The translations under genes were made by a program, and so were the position numbers. The notes beneath the pieces are model-generated. The model ran no database searches. It was given only the letters and a program-made list of their open reading frames with translations, and was not told the DNA's origin. 64,000 bases of DNA, taken from the NCBI GenBank assembly GCA_000711775.1, contig ARYC01001480.1:23065-87064 (forward strand), written 5' to 3'. This stretch comes from Oxytricha trifallax. Lineage: Eukaryota; Ciliophora; Spirotrichea; Sporadotrichida; Oxytrichidae. Position 1 is the first letter of the stretch. Every line of letters begins with the position of its first letter. Of this stretch, positions 9,877-21,319 are shown in pieces.

Positions 9877-11385
9877 ATGTCAAATCAAAACAGACCACTT
9901 GACTACGAGGTTTCAACATTTGATGATGAACGAGCTAATGATGGGATTATGGAAGAGCAAGAAAATAACGAGAGCAGCAGTCTTTCAGCTGTCAGCATTG
10001 ACACAAATTATTACAAATAATCCAGAGAGGATATTGACTTATGGTGGAGATGGAGTTTTCGAAAAGGGCAAAGATTTTAAAAGACAGATCGACAACCCAA
10101 TAAGTTAATAGAATGTAGGGTCTGCAATCAAGAATATACTCCTAAGGAGTTAACTCGCCATAAAGTAACTCATGTAAGATATAAAGGGAAGTTTGTATAG
10201 TTAAAGACAGAGGGAACTTATAAATGCAATATATGCAAAGCCCTAAATTTGAAATTCAATAATTCAAAAGACCTAAAGCCTCCTCTTATTTCACACAAAC
10301 TTATTGAGCTTGAAAATGCTCATTACCCTACAATAGTAAGTATAATTGTTTTAATAAATGTATTTTAGTTGATTTAGCAAATAAAATAACTTCAAGAAAG
10401 CTCGCAGCCTTTAATAGCTCAGCTTAGTGGCAAAAATGTGATAAACTTTCAGAAAATGATTAACTTAATGGAGAAGGCAAAATACGATTCAGAAGAAGAT
10501 GAATTTTAATTTATTGGACATATTAATGCTGAAGCATAATTAAAAAAATCTTGAAGAGAATAAAAATGACTCTGAATCCCAGCAAAATAATCAGTTTATT
10601 GTAACTAAAAAGATCTATCCAGAATTAAATCTAATGATAAAAGAAGCAAAAAGATCTGATTACTTTAGCAATTGTTCAACTGAGATAATATTTTCAAACA
10701 CCTCTGGAGTATATTAACACAAATGTGAGTATGAGTTTAAAGAACTAATGAAAAATGCCACTATGTTAAAGCTCTGTACTAGTTCTTTAAGTTCTTAGAC
10801 ATCAGCAGATTTTTATAGCTTAAATATGTTAATTAAATTAACAAGCTTATTCTTCAAGATGAAGAAATAATAATTGAGACTTTTGGATTAAAAGTTTCAC
10901 TAAAAGATCTTATATTAGTCAAACCAATAGATAAGTAAACTAGGACAGCGATGTTACATTTATTTTAAGCAGTATCTGAGTTACATAATAATAATGTATT
11001 TCATCTTCAAATTAATCCAGAATGTGTTCTTGTATAAAATAGTGAGTATTCAAAACTAAACTTATTAAGTTTGTCAACTCAACTCAGATTGGAGATAAAT
11101 CACAAGTCAATAAAATCAAGAATGTTCCTTATTTAGACATGAAACAGGCAAGATATTGGAAAGCTGGAGATTAAAATTGGGATATTTACTCACTGATTGT
11201 TATAGTATTTGAGTTTCACATTGGCGCAAAAGTTTTCAGCAAAAGTTAAAATTAATATCTAATGTATTGATATGATGAGAATATAGCAACGATAAAGACG
11301 CACCAAAGTAACTTAAGAGATTAATAAATTTATTAGTGGATGCAAAAAATAATCTTCCTACTATCGATATTATCTATAGCTTTGA
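9877..11385 (+). pseudogene. TBE 57-kDa zinc-finger/kinase-like protein, damaged copy
   Basis: The ATG at 9877 opens an acidic Ser/Asn-rich N-terminus. A C2H2 finger CRVCNQEYTPKELTRHKVTH lies at about residues 85-104, with a second Cys pair (CNICKA) after it. A 33-nt intron (10336-10368) sits at the position of an intron in the 37.9-kb copy. After a TGA and two frame changes the C-terminal half shows a worn kinase fold: LHNNNVFHLQINPEC where active kinases have HRDLKPEN, then YWKAGDQNWDIYSLIVIVFE. It ends at TGA 11383-11385, 48 bp from the element end, the same as in the 37.8-kb element. Catalytic residues are lost. The family's role in the element is unknown. Confidence 0.8.
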
Positions 11386-11436
11386 AATTAATTTCATTTT
11401 AATTAAAAATTCACTTGATTCTCAAATTTTATGAAT

Positions 11437-11781
11437 ATATTTAAATCTAAGCTAGTGGGTTTATTGAGAAGTCATCAATGATGTCTTCTAGAAGAAATAA
11501 CAGTCAATGCTATAAAAAATAAAAAAAATATCAATAATTTAATACTAAGAACATGTGCTGAATAGTTCAATATTAATACATCGGCATCTACAATAAAACA
11601 TGGAAAATGCAGCCAAAATTAAACAATAAAAACAAAAGAAAGCACTTCAAGACTTTGGCGAATTATTTTCAAAATTTATTGCAAAAGAATGACAAAAAGT
11701 ATTTTATTGACTTATACTTTATTCATTTTTTATCTTGGATTCACATTCAACTCTTCTTAATCAAGTTTGATGTTTTAAACA
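11437..11781. other. Spacer with a possible short coding start
   Basis: AT-rich. A short frame from the ATG at about 11480 (MSSRRNNSQC...) runs about 30 codons to TGA and may be the first segment of the Asn/Gln-rich gene that follows. Nothing else is recognisable. Confidence 0.25.
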
Positions 11782-14700
11782 ATGGATAAAGACACCTCAT
11801 AAAACTAAATTCAGCAACAGTAACAACTACCTGCTTCTATTCGACTGTCATCTCAATATTAATTAGTGAAGAAACCTCAAGTTTATGATTACTAAGAATC
11901 CATGAAAAATCAGTAAAAATAAATTATTTAACAGCCCTAAGCTGAAGGAGGCTTAACTATTCTCAACAGAAAACAGTAAAAGTATAAGTGAAAACAGTAG
12001 TAATAACGCTATATCTGAGGGAGCCAACAACTAGCTCTATACCCCAAATTGATAGACAAAAAATTAAAATATAACCTTAATTAGACACTAAGCTATTAAG
12101 TTAGCAGCAACTATAACAACAAATGACCTCTGCCCGACATCAATAAAAGCAAAATGAAGTCAAATCTAATATGAATAAACTAGCTGTGAATATAGTAAAC
12201 ACAGATTTAAATCCAATGCAGCAATAACCACAATATTAATAACAGCAATCATCACACTAGCCAACAAGTTCAAATCACTTGATAATCAACAATTTCTTGT
12301 AGGATACCAAGTTCAAAAGTATTGCGATATCATAATAAACATAACATCTTCAAACATCATCACAAAAAATAAAATATGCCAAGTGAGAGCAATTACTATG
12401 GGGATGTCACTAGTAATGGTAAATTTAACATTCATTACAATTCATCTTAGTAATAATAACAGTAGGAACTTGCAAGGATAAAAGTATGTATTAAATATTA
12501 GCATTATATGATTAAAGTTATCAGTAATTAAGATGGTCAGTAACAGATAGTTCACATTCCATAATAAAATATGAATACTTTGCAGTAAGATCCATTATAA
12601 CATGAAACTAAACTTATGAATAACAATAAGTAAGGTGCATCTTCTAGATAGGAGAGTATTCAAAGGAATCAAAGTAGAAATAATTTAGTAATATGTGTTA
12701 ATTTTAAGAAGCAACTTGCACAATTTGCAGAGCTCACAGAAAAGCATTGAAAATAACAAGAATTGTTAAACACCACACAGAGCTAGCTCTCAATAAAAAG
12801 AGGTAAAAACTCCTGGAAGTGGCAAAGCAGGGGACAGCAATCAAATTAAGACTAATCTAGTTCAATAAAAGATTCTAAAGAGAATATAATTATTATACTG
12901 TAAAAGAATTTTAGCATTAAATTTTAAAGCAGCAAAACAAACAAGACTTATTATAAAATCAGCATGACATGTAACAAAACATGATGAGTTTATCTGGCAA
13001 CAATAAATCAGTAAGTGTTCTATAAAAAACACAAAATTACAACGATAACACTTAAAGGCAACAAATCTACCCAATGAAGGCAAATTCAGTGAAGGGTAGC
13101 AGTGCCGAAGCTGTTGTATCAAGAGAGCTTAGCAAAGTAAGAAATAGGTAATAGGCTCAATAGTAATTTGTAAATTTAATCAATATACAAAATGCCTTGT
13201 TTTTCAACCCTGTCTAGAGCAACAAAATGTTCAAGATTGATATAATAGGCAAACTTACTCTGAAGCAAAACATGAACAACCAAGGAGCTGAGTATAATAC
13301 GGCAGGAATAAGCTATGTTAGAAGTGTTGAGAGACTGAATAAGATTGAAGAGGAAATCTATAAGGACTACTCTAAGTATGTCAATGAATATGGCCTAAGC
13401 AAGACTGCCTTTGCCAAAGCTGTAAATGCATTGAGAGAAAAACTGCAAAACTCCAATTAAAAATAACAACCAAGTTAACCAACATCAACCAGATAAGCAA
13501 GACTAATGTAAAATTCAAATGAAAAGAAGAGAAATAGCTCAAACAATAATTCTCGTTCAATCTCCACTTCTCAAAATAGAAAGCAAAGTAATAGCAGACA
13601 ATAGAATATCAAAACCAACCTTCAAGCCTAAGAGTCAATAAACGACATTTATCTTAACACCATTAGAAACGATTAAAAATAGATTAGAAGTGTTAGAGCT
13701 AAGACTCACCTGAATAGCCAAAATTTTTCAAGTTGTTTCTAGAGATCTCAAAAGCTTAGTCCTGATTAAATTTCAGCTTCTTAATATGGTTTGTAAAACA
13801 TGCTTGGCATGACTTAGAACATTACAACAAACAATCTCAACAGTAAAATCTCAAACTACATCACTTTAATGCTCAACCTTCAAAGCAAAACAAAGGCATC
13901 AAGATAAAATTCCCAATTAACAATAACTAGAGAGCAAACTCCAAGAATAATCAAAATTCAAGTTAAACTTAGACACCAAAGAGATTAAAACTTCAGAAAA
14001 CTAAGTCAACAAGCAATATACCCATAGCCTTCACTTAAAGAGGCTAATTACCATAATCTTAGGTGTTACTGAGTCACAGAGGTTGATTTGGAGGAGGTAA
14101 TGACATTGTGATTATGGATGAGATGAGTCAGCAAATGAACTCAACTAACCCAGCAGCTAATTCTTTATAGTATATTCCACTATAAAACGATGGGAGAGCA
14201 AGTTAAAACTTCCAAGATATGTACAATCAAGGGGGAAACGGATAGGAAAATTCAAATACTCCTAATGTTATGATGATTGGTGGATCAGGCATATTCCCAC
14301 ATTAACCGTTTAATCACGATTTTTTTGAAATAAAGTGAATTGTATTAAAAAATAAATTAAGAATATAAGAATATGAAAATATGTCTGATCAGATGGTGCA
14401 GTGTCATTCATTTAAAATGTAAGTTACAAAAAACATATCTAAAAAAATTAATTTTACAGGGGTGGCACCAAGATCGATTGAGAAGTACATGCGAGCAAGA
14501 GTCAACTGAAGACTAAGAAAAACACAAGAAAAATTACACTCACGCTAATGGAGCTAAGTATGAAGGAGAATGTAGAAATAATAACGTTTTTTTTAGATTT
14601 CAATTTTTGATTATTACATTTACTATTGCTATTATTAATTATAAATTTGAATTTAAATTTCTACTTATTTCAAAAAAATCTTGAATAGTAATTCTTGTTT

Positions 14701-16895
14701 AGGCACTTATACTACCACTTCAATATTGAATTCTCCACTCTCATTTAAGAATAACATTGGATTTGTCCAACAGAAAAAATTAACTAGCCCAGCAACAAAA
14801 TCAACAATCTTTATTTTATATTAAGTATTTTATATAAAAAAATGAATATTTAAAATGATGTTATTTAGCACTGTATTATATTATTTCTTAAGATAATTTA
14901 GCAAAATTTTATGCTAAGAATCTAAATATCGCATAAAATAAATTATATTTTAAAAGTATAGCATAAAATCATAAGTTTTTTATAATTTGTAATCTACTCG
15001 TAACAACAGCAAGGGGAGGCAATCGAGTAGAATCGGAGGAAATTCCCAACATTAAAGCCAAAAATCAATTGGAGGAAACCAGACTCATTAAAGAGCCAGT
15101 AGTAACAACAGAGTGTTGCAATCATCAACAAATAAACAAAAGAAATCAGCAGTCACTATTTTCCCTAACAATGAGAGTAAAAGAATGAGCGCAGGCAGTA
15201 ATATGTCTAAGAAAACCACCCCAGTTCATCATTTTAAATCCCCTTGAGAGCATAAATGTTATATATTTTTATGTTATCATTTAAAGGTATTAGGATTATA
15301 AAATACTCTAAGAATATTATAGGTTTATATTAAGCTTTTGGCAGCAATATGTAACAATAAATCTTGCAGTTGCTTATGACCTACAAAACTAATCAATCCT
15401 TGCAACAGCAACAATTCGGTGAACAGTGTGTTGTAACTGGCACTTTATCTCTCCAACAGAACTTCATGCCCACTTAACAGCACTCTGAGGACGCTGCAGG
15501 GGAACAACACATAAAGCATGAAGGATTTAAAGTTTATGAAGCAGCAGACTCCCTCTACACTTATGAAAGATTTACAGATTACTAAAGCACCAAAGAATCA
15601 ATCAAACCAAGGAGGTTTTATTTTATAGCAAGCTCAACCAGCCGCATTTAATACTCAAAGACAAGGCTAAGGCATTAGCAGTAATTTACAGTCGATAATG
15701 ATGGTAGATAACCAGAATTCTAGGAAAATCAATAAAGCAGGCAAACTAACTACAAGAGAAGAGAGTGATACAATAACAAAACATAATCAAACCATATTAT
15801 TCTAATCATAAGCACAAATATTCATTAAAATAATTTTAAAAAATCTAAATGACCTGCTTTATTATTAAAAAAAGAATTCCGTATTGGTATACTACTATTT
15901 CAATGAATAAATTATTAATATATCAATAATAGTCTTTTAGACTTCAAATTTTTTAAAATAAAAATATTTGTTACAAATGCCCTTTGATTTTTAAATTAAT
16001 AATAGTTAAATATTGAATAAAACAATTATTGCACAACCTCGATCTCCACAAGCAACCACTACTTTAACATTCATGGAAACTTTACTTCAAATGACTTATC
16101 ATCAAGAATTTAAAACTTAATTGGAGGTATTGGCTTTAACTATGGAGATAACACTGCCTAATAGATTGATACCAAGAGACTCCCTAGTCAATCTAAGAGT
16201 CAAGAAAACTTCGATATGTTTAGAGTTCATTAATATTAAATTACCATTTAGATTTTATGATATATTCATATATGCAATTAATTTAAGAGTTGCTGCTTAG
16301 AGAGCTGCTATGGAGCAATAATAGCAATCTGCTTCTCAAATAGGTTATCAATCAACCACTAACAAATTCCTATAAAATTTGAAGAAACAAGGAAACTAGG
16401 TGTCCCTCGACCACATACTCTCAATTACCTTTACAATCAGCAAGAAGCATACAATTTGATAGTAATAGCAACATCAAAAATCAACAGAACGATTCTGATA
16501 CTAAACTAGGAAATAGTCAATAAAACTAAGTGCAGTTTAACAAGGGAGTTACGACCAATATAATTATTGGGTAGAACAACTTCGATAAGCAGTAGTAGTT
16601 CAGAAGAACTTCAGGAAAATTCAAATTCAGTTAACAAGAAGTAATTAATAATAGTGAAATATTCGAGCATAGATATTCTGATATACATACATTCTTCGAT
16701 TTTGAATTAAATTTAGCATATATTTTGTCATATAGATTTATATTTTCTAAGATAATTTTGTAAATAAATATACAACATGGCAGTATAGATAAATTTAATG
16801 GTTGGATTAAGAGGAGAATAATTATATTTGAATTTAAAGATGAACTAAACTCTTCATTCAGTAGGTACAAACACTAACAACGCAAACCCAAATGA
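11782..16895 (+). CDS. Asn/Gln/Ser-rich protein, interrupted macronuclear-destined gene
   Basis: From the ATG at 11782 (MDKDTSQNQIQQQQQ) a series of long open stretches follows on the plus strand, all rich in Gln (mostly TAA/TAG), Asn and Ser. They lie at 11782-11970, 12055-12395, 12390-12690, 12708-12880, 12963-13860, 13850-14090, 14091-14336, 15003-15240, 15340-15800, 16040-16240 and 16290-16630. Between them are AT-rich inserts with no coding bias. One non-repetitive part is visible at about 13290-13450 (LNKIEEEIYKDYSKYVNEYG). Two inserts have convincing pointer repeats (12688-12706 and 16632-16862). I recognise no enzyme or known domain. Low-complexity proteins of this type are common in stichotrichs. 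Several segments still disagree in frame, so the model is incomplete and may merge more than one gene. Confidence 0.55.
12688..12706 (+). other. Candidate 19-bp IES, pointer TTTA
   Basis: TTTA occurs at 12684-12687 and 12703-12706. Deleting the 19 bp between them, one copy included, joins a frame ending SRNNL to a frame continuing RSNLHNLQSSQKSIENN, correcting a +1 shift. A GT-AG intron of the right length is not available here. Confidence 0.5.
14381..14590 (+). CDS. Short MORN-repeat-like coding segment
   Basis: The ATG at 14381 begins MSDQMVQCHSFK. A segment with intron-like borders (14419-14459, GTAAGT to TTACAG) follows. The next stretch ends in KNYTHANGAKYEGECRNNN, which fits one MORN repeat (consensus YxGxxxxGxGxYxxxxG-like, here NGAKYEGE). 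The coding character stops at about 14590 in AT-rich DNA. The splice phase as drawn does not join the two parts in frame, so the first part may be unrelated. MORN repeats bind membranes or cytoskeleton. It could be one exon of a different gene lying inside the long insert of the Asn/Gln-rich gene. Confidence 0.35.
14600..15000. other. AT-rich insert (probable IES)
   Basis: About 400 bp, strongly AT-rich and without a coding frame, between coding segments of the Asn/Gln-rich gene. The pointer repeat was not identified. Confidence 0.4.
16632..16862 (+). other. 231-bp IES, pointer ATTCAGT
   Basis: The 7-bp repeat ATTCAGT lies at 16625-16631 and 16856-16862, at the two edges of a strongly AT-rich, non-coding insert. 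Its length is a multiple of three, so excision leaves the frame unchanged and joins Ser/Asn-rich coding sequence on both sides. A 7-bp direct repeat exactly at the compositional boundaries is good evidence for a pointer. Confidence 0.7.
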
Positions 16896-16975
16896 CCGAA
16901 TATCAATTCAATATGACAATTATATATGATTTTATTTAATTTTAAATCCCTAGATAGTATATGGTCTTAATCTAT

Positions 16976-19458
16976 GGACATGCTAGGTGTAATATCAACT
17001 CAAGATCACATGATAGACGTCTACAGAGTTAGTTATAAGCATTAGAAAATTTTTTCAAAGGAGGATGTACTTGGACCCACTACACTGGAATTCACGAAAA
17101 ATAGTTAGCAAGTGATCATTGGTTACGAGGACGACAAGATCTCAGTGATATAAATGGCAAAACTGCTGAAGAACTTTTCACTTCTAAGATAGTAGACTTT
17201 GGAGCACCAATTACGGCTATTCACTATCAAGAATCAAGGTAGTTTAAGAGCTAGTACCTGAATAATGACTAGAGTCACTTGCATATTAAACCATTGCAGT
17301 CCATCGACCATAAATATCCAAGTTAGTCGAAGAGAAGCTGCAATTACTTGAGCAAATAACTGATCTAAATGTTAAATATAGCAGTCTTATTTTTGCTTCA
17401 GAAGCTTCTCTAAATATATCAGTGATTTATCAATGTCATTTTCCAATCGCTTCTTTTAGCATTAGAGATTTGCAGCCTCCCAACACATTTGCTTTAAAAA
17501 TTAATTCTGAAAATTAAAAAGATAAAAAGCACCGATGGTTATCTAAAAGTGTTCTCACATTTCCCTTAAATCGATGAATGCGTGAGATATCTCGAGTCTA
17601 AAGTCGATTTATGTAAGAGTTACTGGACTAAGTTCCACAAGTAATTTTTGACCATAGTAAATCTTCTTAAACCAGACACTAAATACATTAAAAGTTTACA
17701 GAGTAACCCTAATGCCATGACTGATTCAATAATTGACATGGTTATTAAAGGAAAGGTATCACCTGTAGTTTAAAAATTCTTTGGTGAAGAGTTGTATAAT
17801 TGTAATATTTTGTAGAGGCTCGATGAAAATTCATAGTTAATATTTGATAATATTGAGAATGAAATGAATGATAAGATTATACCAGTACTAGAGCAGATTT
17901 TACTTCTATTATAATTAAATCGCGATGATTAAAATTATCAATTAAAATTTACTATATCTGAACTAAGAGGACTTGATAAAGCAAAATCTTTTGTGTTTCC
18001 CTAAACCAATCAAGCTCAACCTCATAAGTCAACTTTATTCGCTTTGAATAAGTCAATTATCTAAAAGCTAATTGATTTCGTGAACTATTTTTTCCATCAA
18101 ATCCATCTCTTGTAGCTTGAAATTATGAAATCAAAGGTTGATCTGAGGTATTCTTTGTTTTCTGCAATTCAATAGTTATTAAAATGACTAATTCTAATCA
18201 TCTATAATCTCAATAGACAATCCCTTAAGAAATTGAAAATGCTAAAAGTCACTAAGCCAGACTTAATCCTGATGAAAACAGATTACTGAAATTTTTGGAG
18301 AAAGGGGATAAAATCTTCTGTTAAAATCACATTGTAAAGCAATTTGAAGAGGGCTAATTAAACTACCCATAGATTCAGAGAATCAAATAGTCTAAGGATT
18401 TAACAGTGAAGACTTAGTAGAATGAATAAAACAGTTGCAGAAATAAGAAGATGATGAGAAGTAGAGAGTGAAGCAGCAAATTTAAGAATAGCAGTAACTT
18501 CAGATGATAAATATTTCTCAGATAAACTTGTCAAGCAACAACTTCTCTTCTCATTGCAATTAACCGTAGATTAACAGAAGAACTACAAGAAGATCTCAAA
18601 TATCATCTGGTGATTATACTGCGTCAGGGCAGAGAACTAATCAGACTAATCTGAGACCATCTCCTATCTAATCTTAAAATCAAAACTAGAATTAAATGTA
18701 ATAGAATATAGACGGTCAGAAATAAAATTTGCCAGATTAAACTCAATGCTTTTAAATTATCCCATTAAAGACTCTTTCAACAAGAGTATTAGATCTTATT
18801 CACAAGTAAATGAGAAAACCTCTTGAAATTTTGAGTCCTTATTTTAGATACACTCAAATGATGTACTTTGAAAAAGATGAAGACTCTGTGTTAGATATGC
18901 AAATAGCTAGCAGCGACCGCAATTTCCCAAACACCATGTATATTGCATATACAATAAGTGAAAATTATCTTATGGTCATTCAATAAGACTTAAAACAAGA
19001 AAATTACAACAAGAAATATCGAATTAAAATGCTAGATTATGCAAGTGCCAGATGGCTACCAAATAAAAGAGTGTGTTTTCCGTTTGAATTCTTTGGCAGT
19101 AAGAGAATAGGGAAAAAGGAGAGATGAAATGTTTGTTTTGTGTTAGAATTTAAATTAAGATGAAAGAATTGTTAAAACTATAGAACTTTAGCCACTTATT
19201 GAAGAATTTTCTATATGTAAAATCATCGGACTAGATTAGCAATTTAGTTTTGAGATTGGGCATTTTGCTAGAGAAGCACTTTCAAATTTTGATTTAGAAA
19301 ATAGGATACCAATGATTTAATTTGATGAGAAAGCATTCAGATATCCTAATAAAAATATCTAGGAATTGAGAGCAGGGTCTAGAGGATTATTGAACCTTAT
19401 TCAGGATAATAGAAAGTAAATTATTAGTTTGACTGAAAAAGAGTAAATGATGGAGTGA
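16976..19458 (+). CDS. APC4: Anaphase-promoting complex subunit 4
   Basis: APC4 is a scaffold subunit of the APC/C ubiquitin ligase, which drives anaphase. Its N-terminal WD40-like propeller starts about MDMLGVISTQDHMIDVYRVS and continues IIGYEDDKISVI and DFGAPITAIHYQE. The APC4 helical domain follows (about 17540-18190) with KVSPVVQKFFGEELYNCNIL and the diagnostic FTISELRGLDKA, equivalent to the HLSELKGM region of animal APC4. The C-terminal part has KRVCFPFEFFGSKRDEMFVL. It ends at TGA 19456-19458. The frame changes several times (near 17145, 17315, 17515, 18190, 18475, 19105). One of these is explained exactly by a 16-bp IES; the rest are probably further IESs, small introns or errors. The true N-terminus may lie slightly upstream (an ATG at 16892). 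The gene is tail-to-tail with the lipid-binding gene, 82 bp away. Confidence 0.82.
19107..19122 (+). other. Candidate 16-bp IES in APC4, pointer GAGA
   Basis: GAGA at 19103-19106 and 19119-19122. Removing 16 bp joins FEFFGSKR to DEMFVLCQNLN and eliminates a TGA that otherwise ends the frame. Confidence 0.55.
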
Positions 19459-19540
19459 TTTAAATATGTTGATTTAATGCAATAACAAGTAAAATCAAAA
19501 TCTAATCTATATATAATTTCTTAAATTTTACTCAACCCTA

Positions 19541-21186
19541 TCAATGAAGTCTTGTCTATTTATTAAATAGGCATTATTCATCAGCTGGAGATACTTTCAT
19601 GTTGTAGCTTGCCCTTATAAATCCTTTTTTAATTTCAACCAAGGGATTAGTTGGTCTTACTCCCAAACAATTAAGAACAGTAGGGTTCTTTAAAAATGAA
19701 TATCCTGATGACCTAGACCAAGTAAACCAGAAAACATATCCTGAATTTTATTAGTGTAATATCCTTCCTCGTCAGATTATTCAACTTCCCCTTTGAATAT
19801 CATCATTTACTTGATGTCTAAATTGCCATCAATAAATTTTACTCTCATTTCCTTCAATAAATTGTGTTTAAAGAATTCCATCTTCATTAACCCTTGTCCC
19901 TAAAAAAAGAAGGATCTCCAGTTTTTCAAGAATTTTTCATCAAGAGGAGTGGGACCAAAGGGATTATTTTATTCTGTGTAAGCAAAGATTCAACAACTGA
20001 AAGCCATTGAGAACTCCATCTTATTATCATCTCTAAACCAAACTTATGAGCCTGTTAACTCATTGATATCAAATTTATCCAAGATAAACTGCCTTGAAAA
20101 ACCACATCTCACATCAACTAACCTACCATGATTGAAATCCTTAACTACGTCAGGGAAGACTGGATATAAAGTAGTAGTCATAAATAAATTTTAAATCAAT
20201 AAAAGAGCATTCTGATATTTCTTGGGGACTATAATAGAATATGGATTTAAAATGATTTAATTGCTATACTTTTTGCACTAACTCTCTTAAACTGAATACT
20301 TTATTGTTATGATATAGGGATAGTAGCAAATGATTCACAAAGTTCTCGTCAAACACCATTTGTAAATCTTGTTTAAATTCAGAAAGATCACTAAATTATG
20401 GATAAATTTTTCTAAGATAAGTTCCAAATTCAGAATAATCAGCTCCCTCTAATTCATTTTCAAATGACATCTCAATAAATTCGTCAGTTAGCTTGACGTT
20501 TTCAGATAGATCATAAACAAATTTATAACCAAGACCTTTGTACTCATATGGAATCTTTTACCAAAGATTTTAATCAATCTCTATGAGTTTATCCTTAATA
20601 GATTAGATTAACTTTCTGTTTTCCAAGTGCAACCATTTTTAAATAGCAGCTTCAAACTTCTTAGTTTTGAATAGTGGAACTTGACCTTATGCGCTGACTA
20701 TTATGTTTGATTCATCTTAAATGATGTTAACTTCGTCAATTAAGAACTTAGGGTATATATTTCTATTTCTGACTGTCTCTGTTGGTGTAATTATTATCTA
20801 GCCTGTTTAAATGAGAGCCTGGAAATAAATCTGCTCTAAAATGCCATACTCAGGCTCTTTAAGCATTCTGTGGCCATTGATTTGTAGGTTATGCATTTCT
20901 AGCATGATTTGGCCATCATCAAAGAATACCTCAACTTCATTTTATTTAAGATCAGAATTTGATGGTGTGAGCTTAATGCTAATGTCTTTCATAGATGATT
21001 AAATATCGCTTAAATACGCATCGTCAACACTCAGCTTAGAAGCCTAGTCAAAGATAATTTTTAGGTTGTTTTAGAATAGATCTTTGAAGGGGATTTGTAT
21101 AGTCTAATCTTATAGAAATACTCCTCACCTTAGCAAACAAGTGTAATGTAAGATATTAGGAGAATTATTAGATTTTTGTGATTCAT
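19541..21186 (-). CDS. BPI/LBP-family lipid-binding protein, secreted, with four IESs
   Basis: The ATG at 21186 starts a signal peptide (MNHKNLIILLISYITLVCQ). With four short inserts removed (below), one frame runs about 515 residues to TGA 19541-19543. It matches the two-domain BPI/LBP/CETP fold. An N-terminal barrel segment contains DISIKLTPSN and KKFEAAIQKWLHLENRKLI. The hinge-type motif is DENFVNHLLLSLYHNNKVFS. The C-terminal barrel has LYPVFPDVVKDF and the closing motif LGVRPTNPLVEIKKGF. The family binds lipids or bacterial lipopolysaccharide outside the cell. The nonsense codon and frame changes in the raw sequence vanish when the pointer-bounded inserts are taken out, so the gene looks functional in the somatic nucleus. 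Its 3' end faces APC4. Confidence 0.85.
19697..19734 (-). other. 38-bp IES in the BPI-family gene, pointer TTTT
   Basis: Plus-strand AAAA at 19693-19696 and 19731-19734. Excision of 38 bp joins NKIQDMF to LKNPTVLNCLGVRPTNP, restoring the C-terminal BPI motif in frame. Confidence 0.65.
19984..20004 (-). other. 21-bp IES in the BPI-family gene, pointer GCTT
   Basis: Plus-strand AAGC at 19980-19983 and 20001-20004. The insert holds an in-frame TGA. Excision leaves the frame intact and joins KMEFSMA to YTEQNNPFG. Confidence 0.7.
20180..20198 (-). other. 19-bp IES in the BPI-family gene, pointer TTTAT
   Basis: Plus-strand ATAAA at 20180-20184 and 20199-20203. Excision joins EISECSF to MTTTLYPVFPDVV and corrects a frame change. 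Confidence 0.7.
21113..21132 (-). other. 20-bp IES in the BPI-family gene, pointer TAAG
   Basis: On the plus strand CTTA occurs at 21109-21112 and 21129-21132. Excising 20 bp joins the signal peptide ...LVCQ to DQTIQIPFKDLFQ in one frame. Without excision the frame ends at TGA within about 50 codons. Confidence 0.7.
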
Positions 21187-21319
21187 GAAGTGACCAAGTA
21201 TTTTAAATTAAATTAATATTTGTTTTAAATGATAGCTTATATATCAAAATTCTTCTTTAGCAAGTATTAAAAGTTTGAAAGATATTAATTAAGATTAAAA
21301 ATACATTTGAGAATATATC

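Larger units (their letters stand above)
7240..11436 (+). mobile_element. Complete TBE-like transposon (4.19 kb) with AAT target duplication
   Basis: The element spans 7243-11433. Terminal inverted repeats of about 28 bp begin CATAAAATTTGAGAAT (7243 onward) and end with the complement at 11433. AAT is duplicated at 7240-7242 and 11434-11436, matching the ANT target preference known for Oxytricha TBEs. Gene order is transposase (+), 22-kDa gene (-), zinc-finger/kinase gene (+), the canonical TBE set and the mirror image of the element at 37.8 kb. The ends carry no C4A4 telomeric repeats, unlike classical TBEs. A 240-bp palindromic insert (9159-9397) sits between the 22-kDa and kinase genes. 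All three genes carry lesions, so this copy is probably not autonomous. Confidence 0.88.
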
